Positions 49,462-60,910 of a DNA stretch of 64,000 bases are shown piece after piece; the first letter of the stretch is position 1; each line of letters begins with the position of its first letter. The notes beneath the pieces were generated by a model. That model had not been told where the DNA came from and made no database searches. It was given only the letters and a program-made list of their open reading frames with translations. A program made the translations under genes and the position numbers. Source of the stretch: Ulota crispa (Eukaryota > Streptophyta > Bryopsida > Orthotrichales > Orthotrichaceae); the NCBI GenBank assembly GCA_963920765.1, contig OY987252.1:1366501-1430500 (forward strand), in the 5' to 3' direction.

Positions 49462-50951
49462 CTTACTTTCCATGTCTTTGTTTACATCATATGCATCAAC
49501 ACCTCTTCACAAGAGCATCAATTCCTCTAGCAAAGGTTCCAAGTATACATCAAAATCTTCCAAAGTCTCCAATTGCTTCTTAGGAATCAAGAGTGCCAAA
49601 AATACAAAGAACTTTTTGGTGCACAACTAGGGAGACCAGTTGTAATTTAGCGGGGTAATTGGCCAAATAGACCAATTAGATCTATTTTGCTTGAAAGGAT
49701 TGACATCGTCAGCTGCAAGTGCAAAAGGAGGCATTTCTTGCATCTTCTTTGAATGTGGGGTCAACTACTTCATGGAAATGTTTCCACCCCTTAAAATTGC
49801 ATGGATGCCTCACAAGGCTATTTCCACCAACCTTATTGCTACGATTTTCATTGTGCCACCTAAACAATTTTGATATAGTTGGATTGTGAAACATTCTTTG
49901 CAATCTAGGAATCACGGAAACGTGTTGTAGGGTCTAAATTGGAAACTTCTATCATACCTCGTTTGTGAACCAAAGACCAATGTATTTGGGACATCATACA
50001 GCACTAGCATAGTTGCCTCAAAATAGCATACAACCATTCTTGCAAGCGCATATTGAATTATAAGAAAATCCAAACTTGCTTGTCAAGGACATTGCCCAAT
50101 AATAATTATGAGGTAAACAATTCTCAGACGGAAGGATGTGGCCATGGTAAAGAGCAAGAAATTCATTGGCAAACTATTACTAACCTTGTGGATTGTACAA
50201 ACTTCATAATCAAAATAGTTGCAACAAGTTGTATACTCCTTGAAGCGTTGTACAAAGGTTTCAAGGCCTTGTCTTATACTTGTGGTTCAAAGCTTGTACC
50301 TGGCATGATGTTGCATTCACCTTCTCTAATTGAGTCAACATCAAAGCTTGAATGACGCTAGGAGTTTTCATGGATGTCATCCCCATTGCAAAAGCTTTTA
50401 AAAGTTTGGCTTGGATCCTTCTTTCATCTCACCAAAAGAAAACTGCATTGGAACCCACTAAAAAATGTAAAGTAATTTATGTTGAGTTACATGTTTTCTA
50501 CAAAAAAAATTTCTTTGTTCAAGAAAACTTTGCGCTAGAAACATGGAACTCAACATAAACTACCTTACATTTTTAGTAGGTTTTAATGCAGTTTTCTACT
50601 AGTGTCTCCAAAAGTGTCGTTTATCAATTTGGTAGTGTCCACATGTGCATCAATCTCCCTTTTCTTCCCAATGGTTGACTTACTGTGCAGGACCTCTTCC
50701 CATTTGTCATTTGAAGAATTTGTCTCCTTGGATCCTCTCCAAACCTTGAATTTGGGTGCTCTTCCAAAATATGTCAAGTGGTCTTGAATGGTTGACAATA
50801 AAAATTTCCTCTTGCCTTTGCAATCATTGCAAGGGCATTGCATCTGCCTAAGATTCATAGAAGTGGCTCTCATAATCTCCCTTGACCACAATGTTTTATC
50901 TTGCCAACATTGCCTATGATAATTGGAAATCGGAAGCTTCAATGCTTCCAT
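49462..50951 (-). pseudogene. CACTA tnp2 transposase copy E1, 5' part
   Basis: On the - strand, 50951-50610 gives the transposase-associated domain: SREIMRATSMNLRQMQCPC, CNDCKGKRKFLL, HLTYFGRAPKFKVW. After the 175-bp MITE the frame is patchy: KPLYNASRSIQLVATILIMK and TIHKVSNSLPMNFLLF; then IPRLQRMFHNPTISKLFRWH (49709-49915), PFALAADDVNPFKQN, WSIWPITPLNYNWSP, CTKKFFVFLALLIPKK and DFDVYLEPLLEELMLL, TGA, RGVDAYDVNKDMESK right up to the E2 border at 49462. At least one frameshift and several stops (TAG or TGA where relatives have W or R). It continues at 28119. Confidence 0.87.
50430..50604. mobile_element. 175-bp fold-back CACTA MITE, copy 2
   Basis: Left end CACCAAAAGAAAACTGCATT, right end (reverse strand) CACTAGTAGAAAACTGCATT. 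The 3-bp duplication TCT lies at 50427-50429 and 50605-50607. Arms of about 80 bp form an inverted repeat; same length and sequence family as 22281-22455. Inserted in the 5' part of tnp2 E1. Confidence 0.9.
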
Positions 50952-52816
50952 TTGTTGACACTACATGTTGCCAAGGACACTTAGATTAATCCATGTACAA
51001 CAACTAAGAGATATGACAAAAATATGACTTCTCATAGTACAACTTAAATATTACTTATAACCATCACAAAACTCATATTGTAGTCATGTCATAGTTGTAC
51101 ATGACAACTTTGTTGTTGTTAAATGGTGGCAGCGGCAGCAACATAATGGAAGTTAGAAATTCCAAAGAAATTTACTAAGACATATCTTACCTCTTCCATG
51201 GAGAAGCAATTGCAGAGAATGGTCAATTGTAATTCTGTTGGAATAGCTAAAAGAGGAGATCAATGCCAATGCCCACGCATTCTTGCTAGTTGCTTCCAAA
51301 AGTGTGTTGATACTTGATTGCAATTCCCCTTCTAGTAGTCCGACGTGTAGCTTTCAAGGATTTGCAATAACCAGACTATGCAGATCTAAAAGTTTCCCTA
51401 CCACCTTATTGTCATTATGTACTTCAAAAGATTAGGTCACGCTTAGAAGAAATGGTGCGGATAGAAGATGCAAGGGTGCAAGTAGAAGGCTATATAGAGG
51501 AAGAAAAATGTCTCTACAAACTTGAGAGGGATGCACGCATAGCTTTTCTTGCCACTCAAATTGTTCCTCTACAACTTGCAAGTGTAAAACTGTCAGAAAA
51601 AGACCAATTGTTCTTTGTGTGTCAAATTCTCTATGTATTCAATTTGTGTAAGTTTTAAAGTTCAAGCGGCAATGTACAATATACAGCCACCAAGCATTAA
51701 TTATGTTCAAGGCAATTGCACATTAGTTTTACTTAAGATATTTTTTGGTAAGACTCACGTCTATGAAGTTAGGTTTTAGTAACTAGGTAATGACAATATA
51801 GTCATTTAATGTACAGGCAAATAGTTGGCGATAATTTTGTATGTTTTGGAAGGTTCTAACAATTTCTACTTACGTGAGGTACTTCCTATTTTTGTACTCC
51901 CCTTCGTTATTTCTTTTTCTATGGAAAGCAAAGTGATAAGATATCCACTATTGTCAACATTATTTTGCATAGGAGGCATGCATCAGGTTGTCCTCGTAAA
52001 CCATCAAAGATTGCCAATTCATTGCTTCCACCACGTCCCCCTAGGAGAAGTCCTCGGCTAGAAAGAGGTCTTCAAAATAACAACGTCAGTTATGGAGGGG
52101 GAGGAATTCTAGAGTGTAGCAAGGATTTGTGAGGGGTGATTGGATTTATCTTGGACATTGGTACTTGCAATGAACCTAGTGTAAGTGGCCAGAACAATCT
52201 CCCAGGGAGTTTTATTTGGCCTCATGCCAAGGTTTTCCATAGACAGTTACTTTAGCCAACTCCAAGCTTGCAAAGAGGGGAGGAAATGACTTTGCGTGGG
52301 CTGCTTCCAACAGCATGACCTACTTTCTTACACACATAGGCCAACCGGGTTCAATTATATAACTATGCTAAATGTTGCTAGAGGCTTGCATATTAGGAAA
52401 TTGGTGTAGGTGTTGGTCTCCATAAGAGTTTTTTTGGTTGGCAAAGTTTTGCCACCTCTGACAAGTTTTGACAAATTTATGTACTTCCCTCCAAAAATAT
52501 ACCAATGACGGGAGGACAGCAATCACTCAAAAAAAATGCTAGTCTCCATCCCTGCTGCTTGCAAAGGCCGGGTGACTCACCAGATTAGGTAAATGTGCAA
52601 GGGACCTTGAAAAGGGTCAATTCTTGTCCATCAAGTGATGTACTTGTAACTCTTTAGGCCATCTAGATATTTCCTTTTGCTTGAATTACTATCAAGCTAA
52701 GTTACCACATTTTAGAAGCCCAGAAGATTTAATTTTCAAGTTTGTGCTTGTAGAACCATTAAGATAGTTGAAGATAGTTAATAGTGGAAAATTTGACTTT
52801 GGATCCATGCAACAAA
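50952..52816. other. Mostly non-coding; one uncharacterised open stretch
   Basis: An open + strand stretch (about 51434-51658) reads RLEEMVRIEDARVQVEGYIE and CLYKLERDARIAFLATQI, probably helical and coiled. I recognise no family; it could be an exon of the second gene of E1. ATGACT/AGTCAT motifs occur near 51.0-51.1 kb. Confidence 0.35.
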
Positions 52817-53060
52817 CCCCGCGGCGCTAATTGGGACTTGCAACTACTCAAGGGTGTGACTTGGATGCACAAGCACTTTGCAAGAGCACCATCATGCAAA
52901 CCAGGACCCGTAGCTCCTCCGCGGCGCTAACTGGGACTTGCAAGCACTTTGCGGCACGGATTGACAGTTTGCAGCCACTAATGACGTGACTTGGGTGAGT
53001 AGCGCAAGCCCTCCGCGGTGCAAAGGGAGACTTGCAGGCAATCTGCAATGCGTATCAGTA
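52817..53060 (+). repeat. GC-rich tandem repeat of about 100 bp
   Basis: CCGCGGCGCTAA(T/C)TGGGACTTGCAA starts at 52817 and 52919; CCGCGGTGCAAAGGGAGACT starts at 53013 (steps 102 and 94). Units also share GTGACTTGG and CACTTTGC. CpG-rich in an AT-rich setting. Confidence 0.7.
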
Positions 53061-54359
53061 CTTAGAAGCACACTACAACGCTAATTGGCACTCAAGGCAC
53101 CTTGCAAGCTTCAGCATGATTAGGGTTTAGATTGTGAACAAGGTTAGGACAACCATTTTGAATATGAGTAATTTTGAGTAACATTTTTTGCTTACCGAGA
53201 TCATACTTTGGATGTTGTTGAGGTCAATTTTGTTGCCATTATTCTTGGCTTCATCAAGAAGAGCATTGAGGTAGTCCTTTAATTAGTAGTTGCTTGCTAA
53301 TATTCATGTCTCCATGTGCTTGTGTATGATAGGAGCAATAAAAGCATCCATGTAAGTTTAGAACCCTTAGAACTAACCCTCCAAGCATTGCAAGCTCAAG
53401 CTCTTGCAGGCCACGATGAAGCTGCGGTTTACAATGGCAATAGTTGTAGGAAGCCAAGTAGCGGGTGAATTTTGTGAGTGGTGCGGGGGTGTGAGTTCAT
53501 CAAGGGGTAGTGGTAAAACCCTTGCTTGTGGCAAAGATGAAGTAGGCTATTAAAGGTGGCTGCAAGCCAAAACTCTTTCTTGGTGGGGTGTAATAGAGTG
53601 GAACAAGGAGCCCCGGATTTTGGTGTCTCAAGATTCTGGTGGGTTGTGGTGTGGATTGTTTTGGAGTGCAGTCAGCAATGCAATGTAGAGGTCAATGTCA
53701 GCCGTCATGGCTATGAGATCCCTAGTGGTTAAGTGACTCAACAGATTGCCAATCTATTCTTCTCTTCTCCATTATGGACTTTAGTGACCTTCTTATCCTG
53801 TGAATGATGCTTCTCCAGTCAAAGTTCTTTAGAAAACTAGTTCGCCCTCAAGTAGCTCAACTCTCTCAATTCTCTATATCCTTGCAAGCATTCAAGCTGC
53901 TAGAGGTTTGGAATTGTTGCTTAAGGATTTTGTTAAGTAGCTTTTATAGAGACAAAGAATCTTATATCCTTTTGTAAAGTGTACGAGACCTTTTTGGTTT
54001 TGCACAGGTACTTTAAGTAGATGCGTTGACGATGTCTCTCCTTGGGAGACTTAGGAACCTACTTGCAAAAGACTTGACGTGGTGCTTATGTTGGACAACG
54101 TGTTGCACTTCCCTTTGTCTCTTATTTTGCTTGATGTAAGTTCTCCACTCTTGAGTTTTCCGTCATCTTTGTGTTCTTTCAAAAGTGAAGCATACTTTGT
54201 CTAGAATAGAAAACTGTTGCGTCGGCAACGTCTTCTCAAGGTTTTGACACTATAAAGTCACTGCGGCTATGTGTACTTTGCAACAAGACAAGATGGCATT
54301 GTTATTAGTGTTAAACAATGCCAATTTAAGGTGAATTATTGATACTTTGCTTGAAGCAC
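53061..54359. other. Non-coding stretch
   Basis: No recognised domain. GCAAG-rich sequence gives short ORFs on both strands. Confidence 0.4.
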
Positions 54360-54364
54360 ATTAG

Positions 54365-56013
54365 AGTTTGAAAAACTTAGATTTTTCAAATTTGTGCTAA
54401 CTTTGTTTGAAGCACATTAGGGTTTGAAAAAATTGTGCAAGTTCTCAGTACTCAACAAGTTAAGTAAGATTTGGATTGGTTTGTGATGTATGGTGTAGCG
54501 GTAGTGCGGTTTAGGATTTGATCACGTTAGAAACTATGGCTAGAACCCTAGCTATTTAGAGATTTTAGAATTTTGGTGTTTTTTGTCAATGTGCTTCTTT
54601 GTGGTTAATATTTGCGGGCTTGAATGTGAGTGACGAGGAATAAGGTCTTGGATATGAACCAATGACAAATTTTATTGTATCAGATGGCTTTTGATTGAGC
54701 TGTTGCTTGTTTGTAGTTAAAGGGACGGTTTTCACCTTCAATTTTGGAGTAGATTAGTTTGTTTGCAATTGAAAGTTGAGTGTGACTTATCAACATTGCA
54801 GTTGTGCAAGTGGTACAGTTTTGCTCTTTTAACTAGCTGTGATTTTGGTGTCATGGTTTGACAACCCTAATTTTTTAAAAGTTTAGTGCTTGAGACTATG
54901 CAATATCATGTACATGGGTAGTTGCAAGAATCACTTCACGATTTTGTCTCAAACATCCTTAAAACTCGTAGTATTAGGTAGTACTATGAGCTTTTGAAAT
55001 ATATATATTTTAAATAAAATAAGATATGGACAATTTGTAAAGCACTTATAATAGCATACTTGTAAAAATTTAGATCTAGTAAAAAAAATTCTAAATGTTA
55101 TGCACAAAAATAGACGCACAAAAATTACCAACAAAAAGATAATTTCCTTTTTGCTTTTTAGAAAATAGTAAAAAATTTCAAAAAATAAAACAAAAAATGG
55201 ACGTTTTTTATCTCTTTAAGTAGCTGCACATGTTGCAAGTGGTTTATGGAGGATTTTTTTTATTTCACCAATGCAAGGAGAATGGATGCCCACTTTGAGA
55301 GCATGTGGAAGGCAGAGAATTCAAAATTTCCTAGATTCCTTCTATACATCCATGTAATGCCCTATGATGAACAACTTCCTAGATTTGTGGCTTGAGATTT
55401 GATTTTTGAACCCAAAATAGTACTAAAAACCCTCAAAACAGCCAAGATAGACACCTATTTGGGGGATGTTTAAAAATAGTAAAGTAATTTTAAAAAAACA
55501 AAAAAATTTAGGAAATATCTATAACTTTGAAGTGAACATGGCTCTGAAATTCCAAGTCAAAATGACTTGGTACGCAAAAGATAGGAGCCAAAATCCACCT
55601 GCAGGGGGTGAAGGGGACAAAAAATAGTACAAGTGTTTCTTGCAAGCACCCACATGTACGTAGTGGATAGATGGGGTGAGAAAGATGCCACTCTAGATGC
55701 AATTGTCTTACCTTGGTGTGGTGTATTATGCCTTTTCTATTTTGCATTTTTTTCCTTCCATGCATGACAAGGCATGAAGCCGCAAAAGTAATGCATATAT
55801 AGCCAAACTCAAGGCAATTAGATTAGGGCTATTCAGGATTGCTAGTGCTGAATTTTTTAGTTTGTGTTGTCAGTACTTTGAGAGATGGAGCTGATTACAG
55901 TTGCCACCACAGAGATACATCCGAGTTTGAAAAACTTGTTTTTTGGCTAATTTGTGCTAATGTTGCTTAAAGCACATTAGGGTTTGAAAAACTTGTGCAA
56001 CTTTTATGTACTC
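54365..56013 (+). repeat. 92-bp direct repeats flanking element B2
   Basis: 54365-54456 and 55923-56013 share GAGTTTGAAAAACTT, AATTTGTGCTAA, AGCACATTAGGGTTTGAAAA, TTGTGCAA and GTACTCAAC. About 1.56 kb separates them and the 736-bp element lies between. They may be an old segmental duplication. Confidence 0.65.
54916..55651 (+). mobile_element. GGGT element family B, copy B2 (736 bp)
   Basis: Left end GGGTAGTTGCAAGAATCAC, right end (reverse strand) GGGTGCTTGCAAGAAACAC. The 4-bp duplication ACAT lies at 54912-54915 and 55652-55655. Homologous throughout to B1 in opposite orientation (TTTTGTCTCAAACA, AGGTAGTACTATGAGCTTTT, TTTTTGTCCCCTTCACC). Non-coding. Confidence 0.88.
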
Positions 56014-56700
56014 AACGTAATAATTTTTACTTGAAATAAATTTGGGTTTGATAAGGTCTTCTCCAATCTAAGTCTGACTTGTTGGCAATGCTTTTTTGTC
56101 ATTCCAGGGGGCGTTGCAGGTGGTAGGAGGTGTATCACCAAGACTCTTAGGGCATGCGCAACAACAATTAGAGTAGGTGGAGCTAAGAAGGCCCTGCTAA
56201 AGAAGGAAGTTGAGCAGCAATGGCTCTTTGTCAGGGAATTCCAAGGGTTCAATGACTCCTACGGGGGTGGTGAATCACGGTAAGATCAACTATCTCCCTT
56301 GTTTTTCATTAGGGTTTCATGGAGTTGCTTGGAGCTTCATGGAGTTGCTGAAGCTTTATTTCCAAATACTTTATTTCTGCTTGAGATTATGCTTGCTTGT
56401 TGTAACCTTTGGAGTGACTCCTACACACCCATGTTAGCTACTTTGTACATTTGATATAACATATACTTGCTTTTGTCTTTCTAACCTTGAAGAAGACGCA
56501 AGTTGATAGTAATATATAAGTAAAGAATGCTTATTGAATGAAAACTTGATTCAATTTGTTTGCTGTCTCTTTATTTGTGTTACATTTTTTAGGGTTTGTT
56601 TAGGGTTTAGGCAAGTTGAAAGATCTATTCTATTCTCTAGGTGGAAGTTGTTAGTAACTTTGAAAATTCATCTCTGAATCTTGAGGTTGATTATTCTTTG
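56014..56700. other. Non-coding stretch
   Basis: A short + strand frame (about 56110-56280) reads GALQVVGGVSPRLLGHAQQQ and contains a possible donor. No family recognised. Confidence 0.35.
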
Positions 56701-57115
56701 GTCATCACTTTGATGTGCCTTTATTTTTATTCCATAGGTAGTTTTTGAGGTCATAGCTAGTAGGAATCAAGTGATTATTATTATTTTTTTTCTTTGCCTT
56801 CCTTTGCTTGCAAAATATTTTCTTGTTTAGTTTTGACTTCATATGCCTTTACTTTTATCACGTAGATAGTCGCTCATGTTGTATCTAGCGATAGTCATGT
56901 CAATATCAATTTTATTCCTTTTGGCTTTACATTCCTTTGTTTGCCAAAACAAAAAGTTTAGTTTTTACTTCATGTGCCTTTGCGTTGATCTTGTAGATAG
57001 TTTCTCAAGTCGTAGGTGTTAGAGATCATGATAGTTCCATTTATTTTTTCTGGCTTTGCCTTGCTTTGCTTGCAACTATTAATTTGTTTAGTATTGACTT
57101 GATATGCCTTTGAAT
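56700..57115 (+). repeat. 130-bp tandem repeat (about 3 units)
   Basis: ACTT(T)(C/G)AT(A/G)TGCCTTT marks units at 56707, 56837, 56967 and 57097, exactly 130 bp apart. Units also share GTAGATAGT, TCATAGCTAG-like and TTTGCCTT blocks. Confidence 0.85.
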
Positions 57116-57129
57116 TTATCCCTTTGTTG

Positions 57130-58830
57130 GTTTTTTAATTGGCAATTGATGGCCAATAATTTGTAGATTGATGAACGTGAGTAATTCCTGAGTTCACTTG
57201 GTTACTCTAGATGCTTTCATTATTCATTTTTACTTTTTCTAATGGTATATGATATTATGGTAGAGTGTAGACTGTCCACAAAGTTAATGGAAATGCTTTT
57301 GTTTTTTTAAAGTATATTTTTGATACAATTTGATGGATTTTTTGATTGTTGAACTTCATCAATTTGTGTGTTTACGAGGATACTCAAGATACTTTCATAC
57401 TTTATTTTTGGCTTTTTTTTGCTGATGTTTTGTGGCTAATGTTGTGTAGATTAATGATCTTGATTAATTAGTGAATCCATGAGATTCATCAAGATGCTTT
57501 CCGTTTATTTTTTGGATTTTGTGAATAGTATTTAATGGCTGATGTTGTGTAGATTGATGAACCTAATTAATTAGTGAGTCCATGTGATTACTCTAGATCC
57601 ATTTAGTCTTTTTTTGGGTTTTATTAATGGTATTGGGTGGCTGAAATAGTGTAGATTGATGGACTTGAGAAATTAATGAATCCACAAGGTTCATTTGCTG
57701 CTAAGCAATTTCTTTTTTCTTCTCATTGATGGTTTTTGATGGCTGATGCTACGTATATTATTGTATTTGCTCATTTAGTGAGTACACAAGGTTCATATGG
57801 ATGTTTTCTTTCAATTTTTGATTTTTTTGATGGTTTTTTATGGCCAATGTTGAGTGGATTGATGGACATGATGAAATAGTGAGTCCACATGGTTACTTTG
57901 GTTCCTTTTAGTCTTTGTTTTTGGTTGTTTCTAATGGTATTTGATGGCTAAAATAATGTAAATTGATGAGCTTAATTAATGAATGAGTCCATGAAGTTCA
58001 TCTTAAGGATTTTTGTTTTTGGTTTTTTCTAATGTTTTTGATGATAGAAATAGTGTAGATTTATTGATGATCTTGATTAAATAGTGAGTCCACAAGGTTT
58101 ATTTGGATGCTTTCATTCATTTTTTTGTGGTGTTTTTGATGGTATTCAATGGTTGATGCTATATGTATATATGTACTTAATTAATTAGTGAGTCCTCAAG
58201 GTGAGTGGGGATGCTTTTATTTTTTTTGAAGGTGTTTTTGATGGTATGTCATGGCTAAAATCATGGAGTTTGATGTACTTGATTAACTAGTGAGTGAACA
58301 AGGTTACTTTGGATCCTTTTAGTCTTTGTTTTTGGTTTTATTGATGATATTTGTTTGTTGAAATAGTGTAGAATGATGTACTTGATTAGTTAGTGAGTCG
58401 TCAAGGTCACTAAGATTCCTTCTTTTCCTTTGATTTTGGTGGTTTTGGTGACCTTTGACGGCTGAAATAGTGTATAATGATGTACTTGAGTAATTAGTGA
58501 GTCTACTTGGTCACTAGGGATGTTTGTTTTATTCATTTTTTGGTTTTATGGATGGAATTTGGTGGCTGAAATAGTGTAAATTGTTGTTTTGAATCAATTA
58601 GTGAGATCAAGAGATTCATTAAAATGTTTTTTTTGTGTGATGGTATTGATGGCTGATGTTGTGGAGATTGATATACGTCATCAATAAGTGAGTCCATGAG
58701 GTTCATCCAAATGCTTTCTTTGTATCTTTATTGAATCTTTTATATGACAATGGATTGCTGAAATCGTAGAATTTGATGTACTTGATTAATTAATGAGCTC
58801 ACAAGAACGTTATGAATGCTTAATTTCTTC
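57130..58830 (+). repeat. 103-bp satellite-like array (14-16 degenerate units)
   Basis: Marker AGTGAGTCC(A)CAAGG and its variants recur at 57471, 57574, 57676, 57778, 57879, 57983, 58084, 58188, 58290, 58393, 58497, 58601, 58688 and 58793. Steps are 101-105 bp except one of 87. Unit: GATGGCTGAAATAGTGTAGA, TTGATGTACTTGATTAATTA, GTGAGTCCACAAGGTT, then T-rich. One or two worn units precede the series. No coding. Confidence 0.92.
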
Positions 58831-59799
58831 TTTTTTGGTATTTTGCTTAGTCCTTTTTTGTTTGGAATGTGTATTGGTTGATGTGTTGTTTTACTGACAC
58901 TAGTTGTCAAAAAGAATTCCTTAAACTTTTTGAACCAGGCCCAAGGGGTTGCTTTGATTGTGACTTGTTATAAAAATAAGGAATCAAAGGGTTCTCTATG
59001 TTTTAATCTCTTTTGTTGACTGTGTAGTGAAAGTGGATGAATATTGATTAAAATTGGGGCTTCTCAAATGTGTTGTTCATTGAGTTAGATGTTTATTTTG
59101 TGTTTTTTTCCTTAGTTCTTTTTTGTTTGGTAGGTGTATTGGCTAAGGGGCGAGCACCAACCTCTAGTTGTCAAATTGTTGCTTTTTGGTGTTTTTTCTT
59201 CTTGAGGAACAAAACAAGGGGTAGTAGCTTTAACTGTGGTTTTTTGTTTAATTTCTTAGTGAATATCAAGGATGGGCAATGCAAGGATCTTTGTGTATTT
59301 ATCTCATTTGATTAAATTGTCATGATTGTAGGTTACAATTTGTGGAATTTGGGCAAGGAGGGCATTTTGGAAGCATTTTTAAAAATCCTTCATGGATTTG
59401 TGTGAGATATTGAAAATTGCAACAAGAGTCCATTGATATTTGATGTAAGTGACTTGATTTTGTGGAATGATCTTAGTTGATGTAGGAACACCGCCAGCAG
59501 TGGTGGACTCTTGCAAGGGTAATGTGGGTGGAGGGCTTGCTAAAAGGGACAAGGTGTTGCAAAATAGTGTGGACGAGGCAGCAAGAGTTTTTGCTAGGTA
59601 TTTACAATGCTTGACTAGTCAAATGAAGAACCCCCAGAAGCTTTGCCACACACACCCAGTTCTTCTTCTAGGGTCGCTTCAGATGTTGTCTCACATCCTT
59701 CCAAGCGCTAGAACAAACACAAGGAATATGATAACAAATAATCTTAGCAAACGGGTATTAGGATCAATGCGCATAAGATCCACTTTGTTGTAAGTGGTT
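58831..59799. other. Non-coding stretch
   Basis: T-rich. An open frame at 59467-59793 (ILVDVGTPPAVVDSCKGNVG) precedes the next remnant on the same strand and might be an upstream exon of it, unproven. Confidence 0.35.
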
Positions 59800-60215
59800 T
59801 AATTAACAAGTAGTCCCCCAGCAAGAATGCATGGGATGCTGCAATTAAAAATTCAGTTTGCTGCTACTTGGACTTGAGCTACTATGAATGGTCTGGCCAA
59901 AATACAAAGGAAATAAATCTAGTCAAGATGGAGTTGGACAGGGGTTTTGAGTATGTTGGGAGCACACTGAGCTTGTTTGGCCATGAAATACTTATCAAGG
60001 ATTTCATGAAAACGTAGTGTTACAACTTGAAGACAAAGTGGCTTGGTGGCCAAGAGAAGTGTCCTGTTTACATTCAACCAATGCAGTGGGAGCTTCTCAA
60101 ATAGTATTGGGAATCCAAAGAGCAGCAAAAGATGACGGAGAAGATGACCAATCCACAAAGCCATGTGAAGGAGCCTTCCAGATTGGATTGCAGGGGCAAG
60201 GGTGTAAGTTATTTG
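59800..60215 (+). pseudogene. En/Spm-associated (Ptta/TNPA-like) protein remnant
   Basis: The + strand reads SKNAWDAAIKNSVCCYLDLS, YYEWSGQNTKEINLVKMELD and RGFEYVGSTLSLFGHEILIK. After stops it continues KWLGGQEKCPVYIQPMQWEL, LLK, stop, YWESKEQQKMTEKM and NPQSHVKEPSRLDCRGKG. The pattern WDAAI..SV..YLDLSY.EW...DR.FEYVG, with a later QWE..YWES....K..NP, is that of plant transposase-like proteins of the Ptta/En/Spm group found beside tnp2. No start or end defined. Stops and a shift mark it as dead. Confidence 0.6.
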
Positions 60216-60639
60216 TATTACTAATGCTCTCCAAGATATTTGCAATTCCCATTGTTTTCAAATCTATCATTTTTTGCTAACTGGCTAATAGGCAAAGTTG
60301 GACATACTAGCCAATTTGGAGGAATTAGAGGGCGGAGGATAGTAGGTGAGGGATCCTTAGTAAGTGTGTATATGTTTGTGGATGTCATTTAATTTGAAAG
60401 ATTCTCTATTTTCTTTGAAAATCAAGCTTTCATTGGATTGGTAATTTCTGTTACTTGCTTTGCTAACTAAAATTCTTCATCGAAGTTAAGTTTATCTTTT
60501 AGTCCACATGTAGAGGTATCATAGAGATCATGGTTCTCGTAACAGTTGTTTATTAGTCAATATTGACCCAGACAACCATAATCCAAGTTGAGTCATGTTT
60601 TAGTTGCTTTGCAGTCATATCCATGCATATTGGTAATAG

Positions 60640-60910
60640 TTGTATTATTGGTCATTGGTGAGTGTTTAGTAATTTATTAATTGCTTTGTAGTTGTATTAT
60701 TAGTCCTTAGAGAGTATTTAGCCATTTTTTAGTGGTTTTCTAGTTGTATTATTAGTCACTAGTGAGTATTAAGTTATTTCTCAGTTGTTTTATAATTATC
60801 TTATTAGTCACCAATGAGTGTTTAGTCATTTCTTAGTAGTTTAGTAGTTGTATTATTAGTAACTAGTGAGTATTTAGTCGTTTTGCAGTGGTTATGTAGT
60901 TGTATCTTGG
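60640..60910 (+). repeat. 52-bp tandem repeat (5 units)
   Basis: TTGTATTATTAGTCA marks units at 60640, 60692, 60744, 60796, 60848 and 60900, exactly 52 bp each. The rest of the unit is (C)TAGTGAGT(A/G)TTTAGTCATTT and TTAGT.GTTTTGTAG. Related, more degraded sequence continues on both sides (about 60590-61030). Confidence 0.9.
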
